Assembly (NCBI GenBank): GCA_002753135.1
Contig: PDZV01000012.1
Location: 31,423-95,422 of the forward strand
DNA: 64,000 bases
Source of the DNA: Magnetococcales bacterium WMHbinv6
GTDB taxonomy: Bacteria; Pseudomonadota; Magnetococcia; Magnetococcales; Magnetaquicoccaceae
Reading direction: 5' to 3'
Positions 47,248 to 56,750 of this stretch are shown here, in pieces. Position 1 is the first letter of the stretch. The number at the start of each line of letters is the position of its first letter. The position numbers and the translations under genes are program-made. The notes under the pieces were generated by a model. That model searched no databases, had not been told where the DNA came from, and worked only from the letters and a program-made list of their open reading frames with translations.

Positions 47248-49341
47248 TCACCGAGGCGTCGCATCCGGCAAACCGCCGTCTACCGGCAAGGTGACCCCGG
47301 TGCAGGGGGCCTGGCGGGTGACAAAATAGAGGACGGCACGGGCGACGTGGCTGGCGGTGATGCGGGCTTTCAATAAATTGCGGTTTTGATAATAGGCCTC
47401 CAGACCAGCGGCATCCAGGCCACGGGCGCGCATGCGGTCGGGTCCGACCTCTGCCCACAGGCCGGAGGGACGGTCGCCGTCCGAGAAGACGCCGTCCGGG
47501 GCGACCATGTTGACCCGCACCCCCAGGGGGGCCAACTCCAGCGAGGCGATGCGGGCCAGTTGGTGGGCTGCCGCCTTGGTGGCGCTGTAGGCACCGAACT
47601 GCGCCCCCGGGGCGAAGACGTTTTTGGTGGAGATCAACACCGCATCGCCGCCGGTCCCCTGCTGCCGCCACAGTTTGGCCAAGGCGGCAAAGAGATGCAA
47701 CGTGCCCTCCACATTGACCCGCTGCAGGCGTTGAAAGGTCTCCACCTGCATCGTCTCCAGCGAGGAGACATGGGCCAGACCGGCGTTGAGAATCAATAAA
47801 TCCACCCCACCCCACCGTTCGACCACCTGCTCCACCCCCTGGGCCACCGAGGCCGGGTCGGTGACATCCATGGCCACCGCCATCACCCGTTGGCCATGGC
47901 TTGCCTGCAACTCGGCCAGCAACGACTGCAAACCCGGACCGGGCAGATCGGAGGCGGCCAGATGGACCCCCTGCGCCAATAATTCCCGGCACAAGCCGGA
48001 ACCAATCGCCCCCGCCGATCCGGTGACCAGGGCCACCTGTCGCGCCAGCGGGGCTTCTTGCGCTGCGGCCAGTTTGGCCCGCTGCGGGCCGTAATATTCC
48101 ATGGCAAAACAGTCGGCCTCCGAAAGTCCCTGATAGCGGCCCCCCATGCCGAGAATGGCCCCTTTGACCTGCAGGGTCTGGCGCAGCAAATCCCGTACCC
48201 GTGCCGCCTCCTCCTCGTTGGCCCCGACACAGACGGCCCCGATACCCGGCAGCAAGAGCAGACGGGGCGTATCATCGGTAGCCTCCTCGGCCACCGCTCC
48301 GTCCGGGGCATGGCGGGCGATATAGGCCCGATAGGCTTGCCGATAGCGGGCAACCGCCTGCAGCAACGCCTCGTCCTGCAAGGCCGCCGCATCCAGCCAC
48401 AAGGGCAACGGTTTCAGGCGGATCAAATGATCCGAGGTCAAGGGAGGTGTCAAAAGGGTTGCAGCCGCCCCCTCCTGCGCCAGCAGAGCCAACAGCTGCC
48501 GGTCGATCAACGGCAAGAGGAGAAAACGGTCAAACGGCTGATCCGCCGTCCGCCCTGGCAGGGCCAGCACCCCGCGCAAACGGGGGGCAAGCTGCCGATA
48601 ACGTTGCCAGGCGGCCTCCTCTTCTGCCGCACTCGCCTGCGGCAACGGGGTCAGCCGGGCGGCAATAAAGGCTTCTGCCCGGCTGACCAGCTCGATCATC
48701 GTGGCATAGGAGGCCTCTGCCGTCTCGCCCCAGGTCAACAGACCGTGCTGCATCAACACCATGCCCCGGCTGTGCGGTGCCCGGTCGTGCGCATCGGCCA
48801 CCGCTTTGGCCAGGGCAAAACCGGGATGCACATAGGGCAGAATGATCACCTCATCCCCCAAAGCCTCGGCCAGCAACGCCGCCCCCTGTTGCTGATTGCT
48901 CAGGGTTAAAATGGCATCGGCATGGCTGTGATCGATGCAGGTGTAGGGCAAAAAGGCATGCAGCAAGGTTTCGATGGAGGGGGTTGCTCCATCGGGATCA
49001 AGCCGCTGCCCGCGCACCGCCTGCACCATGGCCGCGTCAGAGAGTTCCGGCAACTGACGCAGACGCTGCAGATAGTCCAGAGCCAGCGGCGTGTGGCCCT
49101 CCGGCTCGATACGGGCCAAATCCCAGCCGGAGGCTTTGACATAAAGCGCAGCAATCGGTTCCTGCAACAGGTTGTACCACACCCCTTTGACCGAGGTGTT
49201 GCCACCGCCATGCAGCACCAGCGCCGGGTCACTGCCCAGCAAACGGCTGGCATAGGTACGCAAGGCCAGGGCCTCGCCATAACGTGGTGCCAAGGTTTGC
49301 ACCATCTCCTCCGCCGCGCTGGCGGACCATCGGTTGTGCAT
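47248..49341 (-). CDS. Bifunctional class II aldolase / short-chain dehydrogenase
   Basis: A 697-residue two-domain enzyme. The N-terminal class II aldolase domain has HGGGNTSVK, the zinc ligands in HSHADAIL, HPGFALAK and LMQHGLLTWG. From about residue 430 a short-chain dehydrogenase follows with NAD(P) loop VTGSAGAIGSGL, catalytic Y-x3-K (YSATK) and NAGLAHVSS. Such fusions are annotated as rhamnulose-1-phosphate aldolase/dehydrogenase; they cleave a ketose phosphate and oxidise the aldehyde. CAGGAG precedes the ATG. It lies 31 bp after the LsrF-like aldolase gene. Confidence 0.93.
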   Translation of the reverse strand: MHNRWSASAAEEMVQTLAPRYGEALALRTYASRLLGSDPALVLHGGGNTSVKGVWYNLLQEPIAALYVKASGWDLARIEPEGHTPLALDYLQRLRQLPELSDAAMVQAVRGQRLDPDGATPSIETLLHAFLPYTCIDHSHADAILTLSNQQQGAALLAEALGDEVIILPYVHPGFALAKAVADAHDRAPHSRGMVLMQHGLLTWGETAEASYATMIELVSRAEAFIAARLTPLPQASAAEEEAAWQRYRQLAPRLRGVLALPGRTADQPFDRFLLLPLIDRQLLALLAQEGAAATLLTPPLTSDHLIRLKPLPLWLDAAALQDEALLQAVARYRQAYRAYIARHAPDGAVAEEATDDTPRLLLLPGIGAVCVGANEEEAARVRDLLRQTLQVKGAILGMGGRYQGLSEADCFAMEYYGPQRAKLAAAQEAPLARQVALVTGSAGAIGSGLCRELLAQGVHLAASDLPGPGLQSLLAELQASHGQRVMAVAMDVTDPASVAQGVEQVVERWGGVDLLILNAGLAHVSSLETMQVETFQRLQRVNVEGTLHLFAALAKLWRQQGTGGDAVLISTKNVFAPGAQFGAYSATKAAAHQLARIASLELAPLGVRVNMVAPDGVFSDGDRPSGLWAEVGPDRMRARGLDAAGLEAYYQNRNLLKARITASHVARAVLYFVTRQAPCTGVTLPVDGGLPDATPR

Positions 49342-49372
49342 GGCAACTCCTGTCTATCGGCAACAAAGCCGA

Positions 49373-50251
49373 CTATTTTCCGGCCAGTGAACGAAACAGC
49401 TCATAGGCTTCCCCGGGCTGCATCCCTTCGTGGACCACATGGCGTACCGCCTGAATCATCGCTGCCGGAGCCTGTGATTGAAAAATATTGCGGCCCATAT
49501 CCACCCCGGAGGCCCCCTCCTGCACCGCCCGATAAGCCATCACCAGGGCATCCAGCTCTGGCAATTTTTTGCCCCCGGCAATGACAATCGGCACCGGGCA
49601 GGAAGCGGTCACCGTCTCGAATCCTTCGGAAACATAATAGGTTTTGACATAGGCAGCCCCCAACTCGGCACAAATACGGGTGGCCAGGCGCATATATTTG
49701 GCGTCGCGGGTCAACTGTTTGCCCACCGCCGTCACCCCCAGCACTGGCATACCATAACGCAATCCGGCATCAACCAGACGGGTCATATTGTGGACCGACT
49801 GGGTTTCAAACTCACCGCCTATGAACACCTGCACCGCCACCGCCGCCGCGTTCAGACGCAGGGCATCTTCCATATCCAGGGCAATGCGCTCGTCGGACAA
49901 CTCTTTGAGAATGCTCGGCCCCCCGCTGGCGCGCAACACCACCCCTTTGGTGAAGGTTGAGGGGGTCAGCGAACGCAAAATGCCACGGGTACACATCAAG
50001 GTATCCGCATGTGGCAACAACGGGTTGATGGTGACATCAATCCGTTCCAAACCGGAGGTCGGACCCATAAAATAGCCGTGATCAACCGCCAGCATCACCG
50101 TTTTGCCGCTCTTCGGATCAAAAATACGCGACAGCCGATTCTGCATCCCCCAGTCCAACGACTGACACCCTTTCAGCGGAAACGGTTCGGCAACCTGTGC
50201 CCGATGCAAATGATAATCATGGGTATCCAGTTGACCCTCTTTGTCTGCCAT
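49373..50251 (-). CDS. Class I aldolase of the DeoC/LsrF/FbaB family
   Basis: A 292-residue TIM-barrel protein. It begins the barrel with [21 protein letters not shown] and carries the Schiff-base lysine region (AAYVKTYYV) plus the phosphate-binding GGKKLPEL and [13 protein letters not shown]. It is closest in pattern to LsrF (thiolase of the AI-2 pathway) and archaeal-type FbaB; the exact substrate cannot be fixed without lsr genes, which are absent. AGGAGG precedes the ATG at 50251. It is the first gene of the co-oriented run leading into the HEPN operon. Confidence 0.88.
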   Translation of the reverse strand: MADKEGQLDTHDYHLHRAQVAEPFPLKGCQSLDWGMQNRLSRIFDPKSGKTVMLAVDHGYFMGPTSGLERIDVTINPLLPHADTLMCTRGILRSLTPSTFTKGVVLRASGGPSILKELSDERIALDMEDALRLNAAAVAVQVFIGGEFETQSVHNMTRLVDAGLRYGMPVLGVTAVGKQLTRDAKYMRLATRICAELGAAYVKTYYVSEGFETVTASCPVPIVIAGGKKLPELDALVMAYRAVQEGASGVDMGRNIFQSQAPAAMIQAVRHVVHEGMQPGEAYELFRSLAGK

Positions 50252-50446
50252 AATCACTCCTCCTTCTGGTTTGCTCTGATTGCCCGACCCGTGCCACGTT
50301 GCGCACAGCCTTTCTATTCAGACACAGTTGATCTTTGGGGACAAGCCTTCTTAACGCAAGGCAATGACTTTCTTGTCCTTCCTCTTTCTGTTATATTGTC
50401 GAATTGACTCAGGTCTTGATTGTCTCGTGCTGTTAACGGAAATACC

Positions 50447-51253
50447 ATGAAAAAAAAATTGCGCCCCGACCACCTGTTCGTGGCCGCCGCCTCACTGGAT
50501 ACACAGCCGCTGCCTCCTTGGGAATATCATGTTCATTCCCAATTTTCTGACGGTTCCGCCCCCCTGGCCACCTTGATTGAACGTGCCGTCAAGTTGGGAC
50601 TCAGTCGTTTGATCTTTACCGAACATACGGAACCAGGGCTGGTGGCCAGCCCGGACTGGTTTGCCCAATACATGAAAGAGGGCACCCGTCTGCGCCGACT
50701 GCATCGTCTGTTCTCCATGCACCCGCAGCACCGCAGAAACAAACCGGCGATGGAGATCTTTTTCGGGGTGGAAGTGCCAGTAATCGATTTTCAGGGCGGG
50801 TTGATGATGGATCCGCCGGTAGCGGACGAGGCCGAATTTATTTTAGGTGCCGTGCATGCCTATCCCGGTTACGGCTGGACCATGGGGCAAATTGCCCCGA
50901 ATCTGGCCATCGAACTGGAATACAAAGGGCTGATGTCGCTGGCAGAAAATCCGCTGGTCGACGCCATCGCCCATCCCGGCGGCATTTGCGAAAAATTTGC
51001 TGCCCCTTTTCCGCTCAACCTTTTTGAAGATGTGGTGCGCAAAGCCACGCAAAACGGCATCGCCATCGAACTCAATCCGGCCTACCACGAGCCGATGGGC
51101 CCCTATCTGGCCATTTGCCGCAAACATAACGCCTGGATCTCCCCCGGCTCCAACGCCCATCACCCGGAAGATATGGGCAAAGCCGTGGCGGTGTTGAACG
51201 CCATCCGCACCGGAGCCCCCTCCCCGCGCAGCAAACCGAGGAAAAAAACATGA
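50447..51253 (+). CDS. PHP-domain phosphoesterase
   Basis: A 268-residue PHP (histidinol-phosphatase-like) metal hydrolase. Metal motifs in order: YHVHSQFSDGS, FTEHTEPG, FFGVEVPVID, GAVHAYPG, DAIAHPGG and SNAHHPEDMG. These would hold a trinuclear metal site hydrolysing a phosphate ester; the substrate is unknown. The Lys-rich C-terminus is unstructured. The ATG at 50447 is favoured. Its stop overlaps the SWIM gene as ATGA. Confidence 0.88.
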   Translation: MKKKLRPDHLFVAAASLDTQPLPPWEYHVHSQFSDGSAPLATLIERAVKLGLSRLIFTEHTEPGLVASPDWFAQYMKEGTRLRRLHRLFSMHPQHRRNKPAMEIFFGVEVPVIDFQGGLMMDPPVADEAEFILGAVHAYPGYGWTMGQIAPNLAIELEYKGLMSLAENPLVDAIAHPGGICEKFAAPFPLNLFEDVVRKATQNGIAIELNPAYHEPMGPYLAICRKHNAWISPGSNAHHPEDMGKAVAVLNAIRTGAPSPRSKPRKKT

Positions 51254-51627
51254 AAGAACTCTCTTTTTTGGTGCAATACAGCAACGAAGAGCCCCACTAT
51301 ACCGTCACCGTCCGCAAAGAAAAGCGCAACATCACCGCCCTCTGCACCTGCCCGCAGGGCAGCCCCGGGCAGTTGTGCAAACACCGTCTGAACATTCTGT
51401 CCGGCAAGGGCAAAATCATCATCGGTGACAACGCCGACCAACTCAAACTGGTCACCTCCTGGATCGCCTGGACCGATGTCGGCCAAGCCCTGAACAAAAT
51501 TGCCGAGGCGCAAAAAGAGATCAAAAAAGCGGAAAAAGAGCTGGACGAAGCCACCGCCAAACTGGCAAAGTGCCAACAGGAGCTGGTGGATGCCCGTTCG
51601 CAACTGATCAAGGCGATGAGTGATTGA
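51250..51627 (+). CDS. Small SWIM zinc-finger plus coiled-coil protein
   Basis: A 125-residue protein. Residues 32-45 match SWIM: C32-x-C34-x8-C43-x-H45 (CTCPQGSPGQLCKH). From ~75 onward a Glu/Lys/Ala-rich coiled coil follows. SWIM fingers bind nucleic acid or protein. Translation is coupled to the PHP gene by the ATGA overlap, so they probably act together, for instance the finger as the targeting part. I find no named family for the combination. Confidence 0.8.
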   Translation: MKELSFLVQYSNEEPHYTVTVRKEKRNITALCTCPQGSPGQLCKHRLNILSGKGKIIIGDNADQLKLVTSWIAWTDVGQALNKIAEAQKEIKKAEKELDEATAKLAKCQQELVDARSQLIKAMSD

Positions 51628-51951
51628 TAAAACCACTTATACCTTATACTGCTTACTAACGGCCATGTCGCGGCTTGCGTCACCCCCGATGATGAAAGAC
51701 ACTGTACGGATGGGTGGCTACAGCGAGATCGCGCATGGAAATAGAGACACCAACCTTGTTATCCAACGAGATCCGTCACTTTGCCTCGTACCCCGGATTG
51801 CTTCCTTTGAGAGCGCACGGTAAAAAGGCCATCGGCAGGAAACTGTCGCCAGGTTGGAGCGATGTGATCTGTCACCACCCATCCATCGCAATATTACAGG
51901 ATGAAGGGGGCAAGACAACGTCACCAAAATGGTGCGGAAAATATGTGCCAG
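51628..51951. other. Gap without a supported gene
   Basis: 324 bp between convergent genes. An 86-codon + frame at 51714 has no ribosome site or recognisable motif and is not called. Confidence 0.4.
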
Positions 51952-52209
51952 TCAGTGCGGAAAGAAGGATTTGAGAATAAGCGCGACAGTGCCTGCCGTT
52001 TGGATACCGACCATCCATTTAATGACTGCCAAGTCGGTACGAATGGGGGATAGCTCTTTTTCGAGATCATGCTTGGTAACAAGGCTGTCCAAATTAGCCT
52101 TTTGCACCTCCTGGATAGCCGCCGTCATCCCTTTGGCCTGCGATTCGTCAAAACCAGAGGCTCTAAGCGTTTCCACAAACTTCAGTGTGTCAAAAGTGAT
52201 GGTGGTCAT
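51952..52209 (-). CDS. Small coiled-coil protein with C-terminal membrane helix
   Basis: An 85-residue protein opening TTITFDTLKFVETLRASGFDE, with a helical ATKADL-type middle (LVTKHDLEKELSPIRTDL) and a hydrophobic C-terminal helix (WMVGIQTAGTVALILKSFF). This pattern is widespread in bacteria as DUF1640/CCDC90-like proteins of unknown role, often near mobile or toxin genes. It is monocistronic, with the ATG at 52209. Confidence 0.8.
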   Translation of the reverse strand: MTTITFDTLKFVETLRASGFDESQAKGMTAAIQEVQKANLDSLVTKHDLEKELSPIRTDLAVIKWMVGIQTAGTVALILKSFFPH

Positions 52210-52403
52210 GATCGGACTCCAGTGGAATATTGACTGGCTTCAGAGTACCAGGAATCTGCCTGCAACATCAACAAGAAAAGGTCACCTCACCTTTTGCCTC
52301 CCGATTATCGCCAGTGCGAAAGCCCGACAGCCTCCCATTGCTGATCCCTCCCGGGGATCGGTTTAACGTAACTCAACGAGTGAGAACAGACCCTAAATCA
52401 TGT

Positions 52404-54248
52404 TTATCGAGCAGAAGGGGTACTAACCCACACCTCCATCACCAACCCGTTGCGCACCAGCACTGCCCAGTTTTCGCCGTAGCTCCAGACGGCCATTTCG
52501 TCGGCCAGGGGGCGCACCTGCAAGGGGGGGCCCAGTTTGTTGCGCAAGGCGGCGGCGCTGCCCAGGCGGCCATCGCGCAGTACCACCATTGCGGCATAGC
52601 CGTCCAAATCCAACACTTCCGCCTCGTCGCCGTGCCGATAGGCGGTGCCCTGTTTTTTGCCCGGCAGCCAGCCCAAAGAGGTGGCGTGCCAACCGGCGAA
52701 CAGTTTGCGTCGATCGGCAGCATCCAAATCTTGACCCGGAGCGAGGGGCAGACGCCAGAGGGGATGTTTTTCTTTCGCTGCCGCCAGACAATGCAGGCGG
52801 GCGGCGGCACAGGCGATGCGGGCATAACGGGGTGGCAGCGGCTCCTTGCGGGCGGCCAGACGATTCCACCAGCCTCGACTCTCCCGACCCAGTTTGCGCT
52901 GCAGAATTGCCTGATTGAACAATAACGACAAGGAGGCCTCCTTCTGCATCGCCTTGCGCTGCAAGGGGGGCAGGGCCGCTGCGGCCAAACCCTGCGCTTC
53001 GCTGTCCAAAAAGGCCATCAACCCCTGCCAGCCCTGCACATCCGCCTGACCGGGTTGAATCCGCTCCACCTCCTGCAAGACCAGGCGGGCCTTCAACAAC
53101 TCGCCCCGATAAAAATAGGCGGTGGCCAGATTGAGCCGGGCCGGCATATAGCTGGCATCCATGCCCGCCGCCTGCTCCAGATAATCAATCGCCTGCTCTA
53201 CCTCACGCCCCTCCTTGTCCGGCAAGACCGAGGGCAGGCGTCCGCCCTCCTCGCGCACCTGCCGGGGATAACCGCCGATCAACCCCTCGGCCCGGCTGTG
53301 ACCATCCAAAAGCAGCGGCAACCAGTAGGAGGCCACCGCCGCCGTACTGTTCATCTGCCGCTGCGCCCGCTGCAAATGGCAAGCCCCTAAATTGTTGTAG
53401 ACCTCACGGGAGGGAAAAATTTGCAGAAAATGGCGGAACAACTGAATCGCCTGCTCACACTCGGCAAAATGGGCCAGGCGCACGGCAAAACGAAAAAAAG
53501 GAATCCCTTCCGCCAACCGCTCCAGACGATCACGCAAAAAGGCTTCCCGCTCTGTCGCTGCCGGATGCTGACCGGCAACTCCCCCGCCATGCGGAGATTC
53601 ACCCCAGGCGGCAAAAAAATTTTCGTGCCGCTGGTCGTCGCTGTGATCCAACAGAGTATGGACCGCATAACCGGCGATGCCGGCATAGAGAAAGCCTAAA
53701 TCGTCTGCCTCCCGCTCCTTGTTGCCGTACGGGGTCGGGGTAGACGTTTCATGGCCCTTCTCTGTTTTTTGCGGCTTGTGGTTGGCCCGGATGCCGTCGT
53801 TCTCCTCTTTGCTCAGGGAGTGCAGCATCTCCTGATCCCAAAAATCGTTTTTACTTAAATGGGCCAGTTCATGACCGAAAACAAAGGCCAGCCGGGCATC
53901 TCCTTCCGTCTGGGAAATATGGCGATAACAGAGCTGAATGGCCCCCAAAGAGAGCAGAATATGGCCATCCGGCAAGGAGAAAGCCCACGGCTGCTCGGCT
54001 TTGTTGACCACGGTCAATTGCGGCATGCGGTTGGCCCGCTTGTCGGCCACATCCTGCACACGGGCAAATACCTGGTGCGCCCGCGCCACCTGGGGGTTGG
54101 CGGCAGGGTTGACCATGCCATATTTTTTTTCCAGCAAGGAGAGCAGATCCCCAGCCCCGGCGGCATCCCCCCGCAGAGGTGCGGCAAGAAAAGCGATCGG
54201 CAGCAGCAGTGCAACCAGCCACAACGACTGCCGGATCGCTAAAATCAC
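52404..54248 (-). CDS. Secreted/anchored M48-family metalloprotease with TPR-like repeats
   Basis: A 614-residue protein with GTG start and an N-terminal signal segment. The zinc site is H126-E-L-A-H130 with third ligand E178 (EREAD), as in M48 peptidases. From ~260 on, TPR-like helical repeats follow (AIDYLEQAAGMDASYMPARLNLATAYFYRGEL), then a ~100-residue C-terminal region similar to the beta-rich tail of BepA/YfgC-like proteins. The role may be envelope protein quality control. Its GTG overlaps the anti-sigma stop (GTGA), so the protease is translated together with the regulator. Confidence 0.88.
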   Translation of the reverse strand: MILAIRQSLWLVALLLPIAFLAAPLRGDAAGAGDLLSLLEKKYGMVNPAANPQVARAHQVFARVQDVADKRANRMPQLTVVNKAEQPWAFSLPDGHILLSLGAIQLCYRHISQTEGDARLAFVFGHELAHLSKNDFWDQEMLHSLSKEENDGIRANHKPQKTEKGHETSTPTPYGNKEREADDLGFLYAGIAGYAVHTLLDHSDDQRHENFFAAWGESPHGGGVAGQHPAATEREAFLRDRLERLAEGIPFFRFAVRLAHFAECEQAIQLFRHFLQIFPSREVYNNLGACHLQRAQRQMNSTAAVASYWLPLLLDGHSRAEGLIGGYPRQVREEGGRLPSVLPDKEGREVEQAIDYLEQAAGMDASYMPARLNLATAYFYRGELLKARLVLQEVERIQPGQADVQGWQGLMAFLDSEAQGLAAAALPPLQRKAMQKEASLSLLFNQAILQRKLGRESRGWWNRLAARKEPLPPRYARIACAAARLHCLAAAKEKHPLWRLPLAPGQDLDAADRRKLFAGWHATSLGWLPGKKQGTAYRHGDEAEVLDLDGYAAMVVLRDGRLGSAAALRNKLGPPLQVRPLADEMAVWSYGENWAVLVRNGLVMEVWVSTPSAR

Positions 54249-55135
54249 AATTGAAACCCTTCGTGAATGGTGGCAACCCCCTTCTGCAACTGACGGCAGA
54301 GACGGGCCGGGGAGTCGTCCGCTTGGGCCGGGGCGCTTAAGAGCTGGCGCATACTCTCCACCTCCTGGGCGGCAATGCGGGCTTCCGCGTCGCCTGCCGC
54401 CTCCCGCTGCCGCAACAAGTTGGCCAAGGCTTCGCTCAAACGGCTCTGCTGGCGCAACAGCGTGACCGAGAGCGGCGGCTCACGCTGGCAACTGCTCTGC
54501 AGCAACAGCAGCCAGCGGCCCAACTGCTCATAAACCTGCACATCCCCCCCGCTCTCGCCAGCCGGCAGCGGACTACCCGTACGCAAGGCTTGCCAGCCCG
54601 ATTTGATGCCGCTCAAATAGGCCTGTCGCTGCGCACTTTCGCCCCCTTTTTCGGCAAAGCCCAAAGCCAGCGGCTCACTGCCAGCAGGCAGCAACTGGCC
54701 CACATCGGTTTGCCCACGCCCGGCACCTTCGCTCAACGTGCTGCGATAGGCCGCCGTCACCATGCCGCCCAGATCGGGTGCCAAGGGGTTCCACTGCAGC
54801 ACAACCAGCAGCAGACCGGCGGCCAGGGCCATCGACCCCCACACCTTTTTGCTGCGCCAGTGGGAGAGATAGACCACACTCTCCCCAACCTGCGGCGGCT
54901 GCAGGGCAGCCACCCCCAACCAGGCCCGGTAACAGGCCGGGCATTGATCGAGATGGTCCAAAAGAGCCCCCCGCGCCTGCTCAGACAAACGCCCTTCCAG
55001 CAAAGCAAGCCACTCTCCGTCCAGCGGACAGGTGCCCGCGCTTGTTCCTTGACCAGCCGCCAGGGTAAGCAAAACGGCCAGATGGTCCGCCTGCTGCGCC
55101 TTGAGAGGGGTATCGACTCCCGTGATTGGTTTCAT
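54245..55135 (-). CDS. Anti-sigma-factor-like membrane protein with zinc finger (zf-HC2)
   Basis: A 296-residue protein. The N-terminal zf-HC2/ZAS-like zinc finger carries H-x3-C-x2-C (HLDQCPAC) and an upstream Cys (TCPLDGEW). A single membrane helix (SMALAAGLLLVVLQW, ~105-120) separates it from a ~170-residue periplasmic helical domain. ZAS anti-sigma factors hold ECF sigma factors at the membrane until a periplasmic signal triggers release. The sigma gene is 155 bp upstream and a protease gene overlaps downstream. Confidence 0.82.
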   Translation of the reverse strand: MKPITGVDTPLKAQQADHLAVLLTLAAGQGTSAGTCPLDGEWLALLEGRLSEQARGALLDHLDQCPACYRAWLGVAALQPPQVGESVVYLSHWRSKKVWGSMALAAGLLLVVLQWNPLAPDLGGMVTAAYRSTLSEGAGRGQTDVGQLLPAGSEPLALGFAEKGGESAQRQAYLSGIKSGWQALRTGSPLPAGESGGDVQVYEQLGRWLLLLQSSCQREPPLSVTLLRQQSRLSEALANLLRQREAAGDAEARIAAQEVESMRQLLSAPAQADDSPARLCRQLQKGVATIHEGFQL

Positions 55136-55290
55136 CGCCTGTTTATCCCATCGGCAGAAAGATCAGAACTTGTGAATACCTCTACCGCGCCGCCCGTTGG
55201 CGTTGTTGTGTTCACCAGCTCTCTGCGGATGCCATAATGAAGCACATCCTTCCTGACTCTATAGACGGCGACACCAGGCAATGCTGTCGC

Positions 55291-56175
55291 TTATTCTTCT
55301 GCACCGGCCTCTTCCTCCAGCAATCCATGAATGGTTTCGCTCAGACCAGCCTGTTCCAGCGCCTTGCGAATGCGAGCCAGCAGACGACGCTGCCGACCGT
55401 AAAACTGGTTGTTGTTCAACCCCAACATACGCGCCGCCGCCTCGACCTCCATGCCATCCTGATACAACATTTTCAGCATCAACCGCTCTTCGCTGCTCAA
55501 CGAAAGGACGGCGCGTATTTTGTCCAGAACGGCCCGTGAGGCGCTGCCTTGCTCCTTCTCCTCCCCCTGGACAAGAAAACGGTGCAGGGCACGCATCACC
55601 TCTTCACGCTGTTGGGCAATTTTGCGCTCCTCCGGCGACAACCGGTGCAAGGTGTTCCCTGGACCGGCCAGATCGTCGAGCAGTTCGTTTTCGGTGGCCA
55701 CCTCCGCGACCGCCCCTTTGCCGCAATCGGTGGCCTGTTTCAGAATGGTGCGAATGGCCGCCCAGATGGTTGCTTCCGAACGTTTACCGGGTGCCGTATG
55801 GTGCAGGTATTCCACCACATGCAACACCGGCAGCCGTTCCAGGCAGAGCAGTCGATAAATTTCACCCAGCAACGGCCCCTGTTCGTTCACCCACTGCGGC
55901 ACATGCACCCGCCCGAAACGACTGCGGGCAAAATCCTCCAACATGCGCCAGGCAACCTGGGTAAAAAAGGTGGCAAAAGAGGCCGTCGCCCGCCCCTCAT
56001 ACGCCCGCAACGGCCCCCAGTCGTTGCGCGACATCGCCTCCTGGGTATAAAGCATCGCCTCATCGGCCAGATTGGCGTCGGCAAAACGACGGGTGGCCAA
56101 CGTCTCCAAACGCTGCCACTGCTGCAAAAACAGTTCGCGAAAATCATGCACGGCTTGGCTCACAACAGCTTCCAT
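55291..56175 (-). CDS. Sigma-70-family (ECF-like) RNA polymerase sigma factor
   Basis: A 294-residue sigma factor, longer than a typical ECF. Region 2 is within 1-120 (DEAMLYTQEAM, FATFFTQVAWRMLEDF), then an unusually long ~100-residue linker, and region 4 near 220-275 (LSSEERLMLKMLYQDGMEVEAAARMLGL). The ATG at 56175 is chosen; an ATG at 56202 is also open, and neither has a strong ribosome site. With the anti-sigma and the M48 protease it makes a self-contained signalling set. Confidence 0.85.
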   Translation of the reverse strand: MEAVVSQAVHDFRELFLQQWQRLETLATRRFADANLADEAMLYTQEAMSRNDWGPLRAYEGRATASFATFFTQVAWRMLEDFARSRFGRVHVPQWVNEQGPLLGEIYRLLCLERLPVLHVVEYLHHTAPGKRSEATIWAAIRTILKQATDCGKGAVAEVATENELLDDLAGPGNTLHRLSPEERKIAQQREEVMRALHRFLVQGEEKEQGSASRAVLDKIRAVLSLSSEERLMLKMLYQDGMEVEAAARMLGLNNNQFYGRQRRLLARIRKALEQAGLSETIHGLLEEEAGAEE

Positions 56176-56422
56176 CCGACGACAAAGGGAAAAAATCCAC
56201 ATAAAAAGCGCCAGCCAGTCTAGTCAAAACAAGCTCAAAAGAAAAGCTGTTTCCACCCGCTTGCCAGCAAATCGACCACCCGACAAAAAAAATGCGACCC
56301 ACCCCGACAATCTTCACCACAGCCGTCGTCCATAGTGGCAAGAGCGAGAGAAGAAACAGACAAGCTCCCAACTGACAAAGCCATCGATAGATCGAATTCA
56401 ACATAGGAAAGGAACACACAAC

Positions 56423-56671
56423 ATGAACAAATCGGCTCTGACTTTGCTTGTGGCCATCGCCTCCGGTACCGTTTGCACTGCCGCCCTGGCCACAGAAACC
56501 ACCCCGACCAACAAAACTGCCGTGGTCGCCACCAGCAGCGAAAACAAGGCCGCTGTGGATAACAACAAAGCCAAACCGGCTGCCAACCACAAAGAGGGCA
56601 AAGAGCAAAAGGGCAACGAAACGGCGGCCAAAACAACCGCCCCCGCAGCCAGCAACGAAGTCAAGAAGTAA
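56423..56671 (+). CDS. Small secreted Lys/Ala-rich protein, copy 1
   Basis: An 82-residue protein with a signal peptide ending at TAALA (residue ~23). The mature part is rich in Ala, Lys, Thr, Asn and Glu, without cysteines, and ends SNEVKK. AAGGAA stands before the ATG. The mature part is probably a disordered or helical polycation. It is a paralogue of the next gene (same layout and same NEVKK end). The target is unknown. Confidence 0.75.
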   Translation: MNKSALTLLVAIASGTVCTAALATETTPTNKTAVVATSSENKAAVDNNKAKPAANHKEGKEQKGNETAAKTTAPAASNEVKK

Positions 56672-56750
56672 GCGGACCCTGCCCCAGGCAGGCCGACACA
56701 GTGCAAGTAACAACATATATCATAAATAACCCGACAAAGGAGCAACACCC

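Noticed and set aside
50373..50397. TTGTCC/TATATT promoter for the PHP gene
   Set aside because: Spacing of 13 bases is too short for a sigma-70 promoter.
51714..51974. 86-codon + frame
   Set aside because: No ribosome site, no motif, and it overlaps the convergent DUF1640-like gene.
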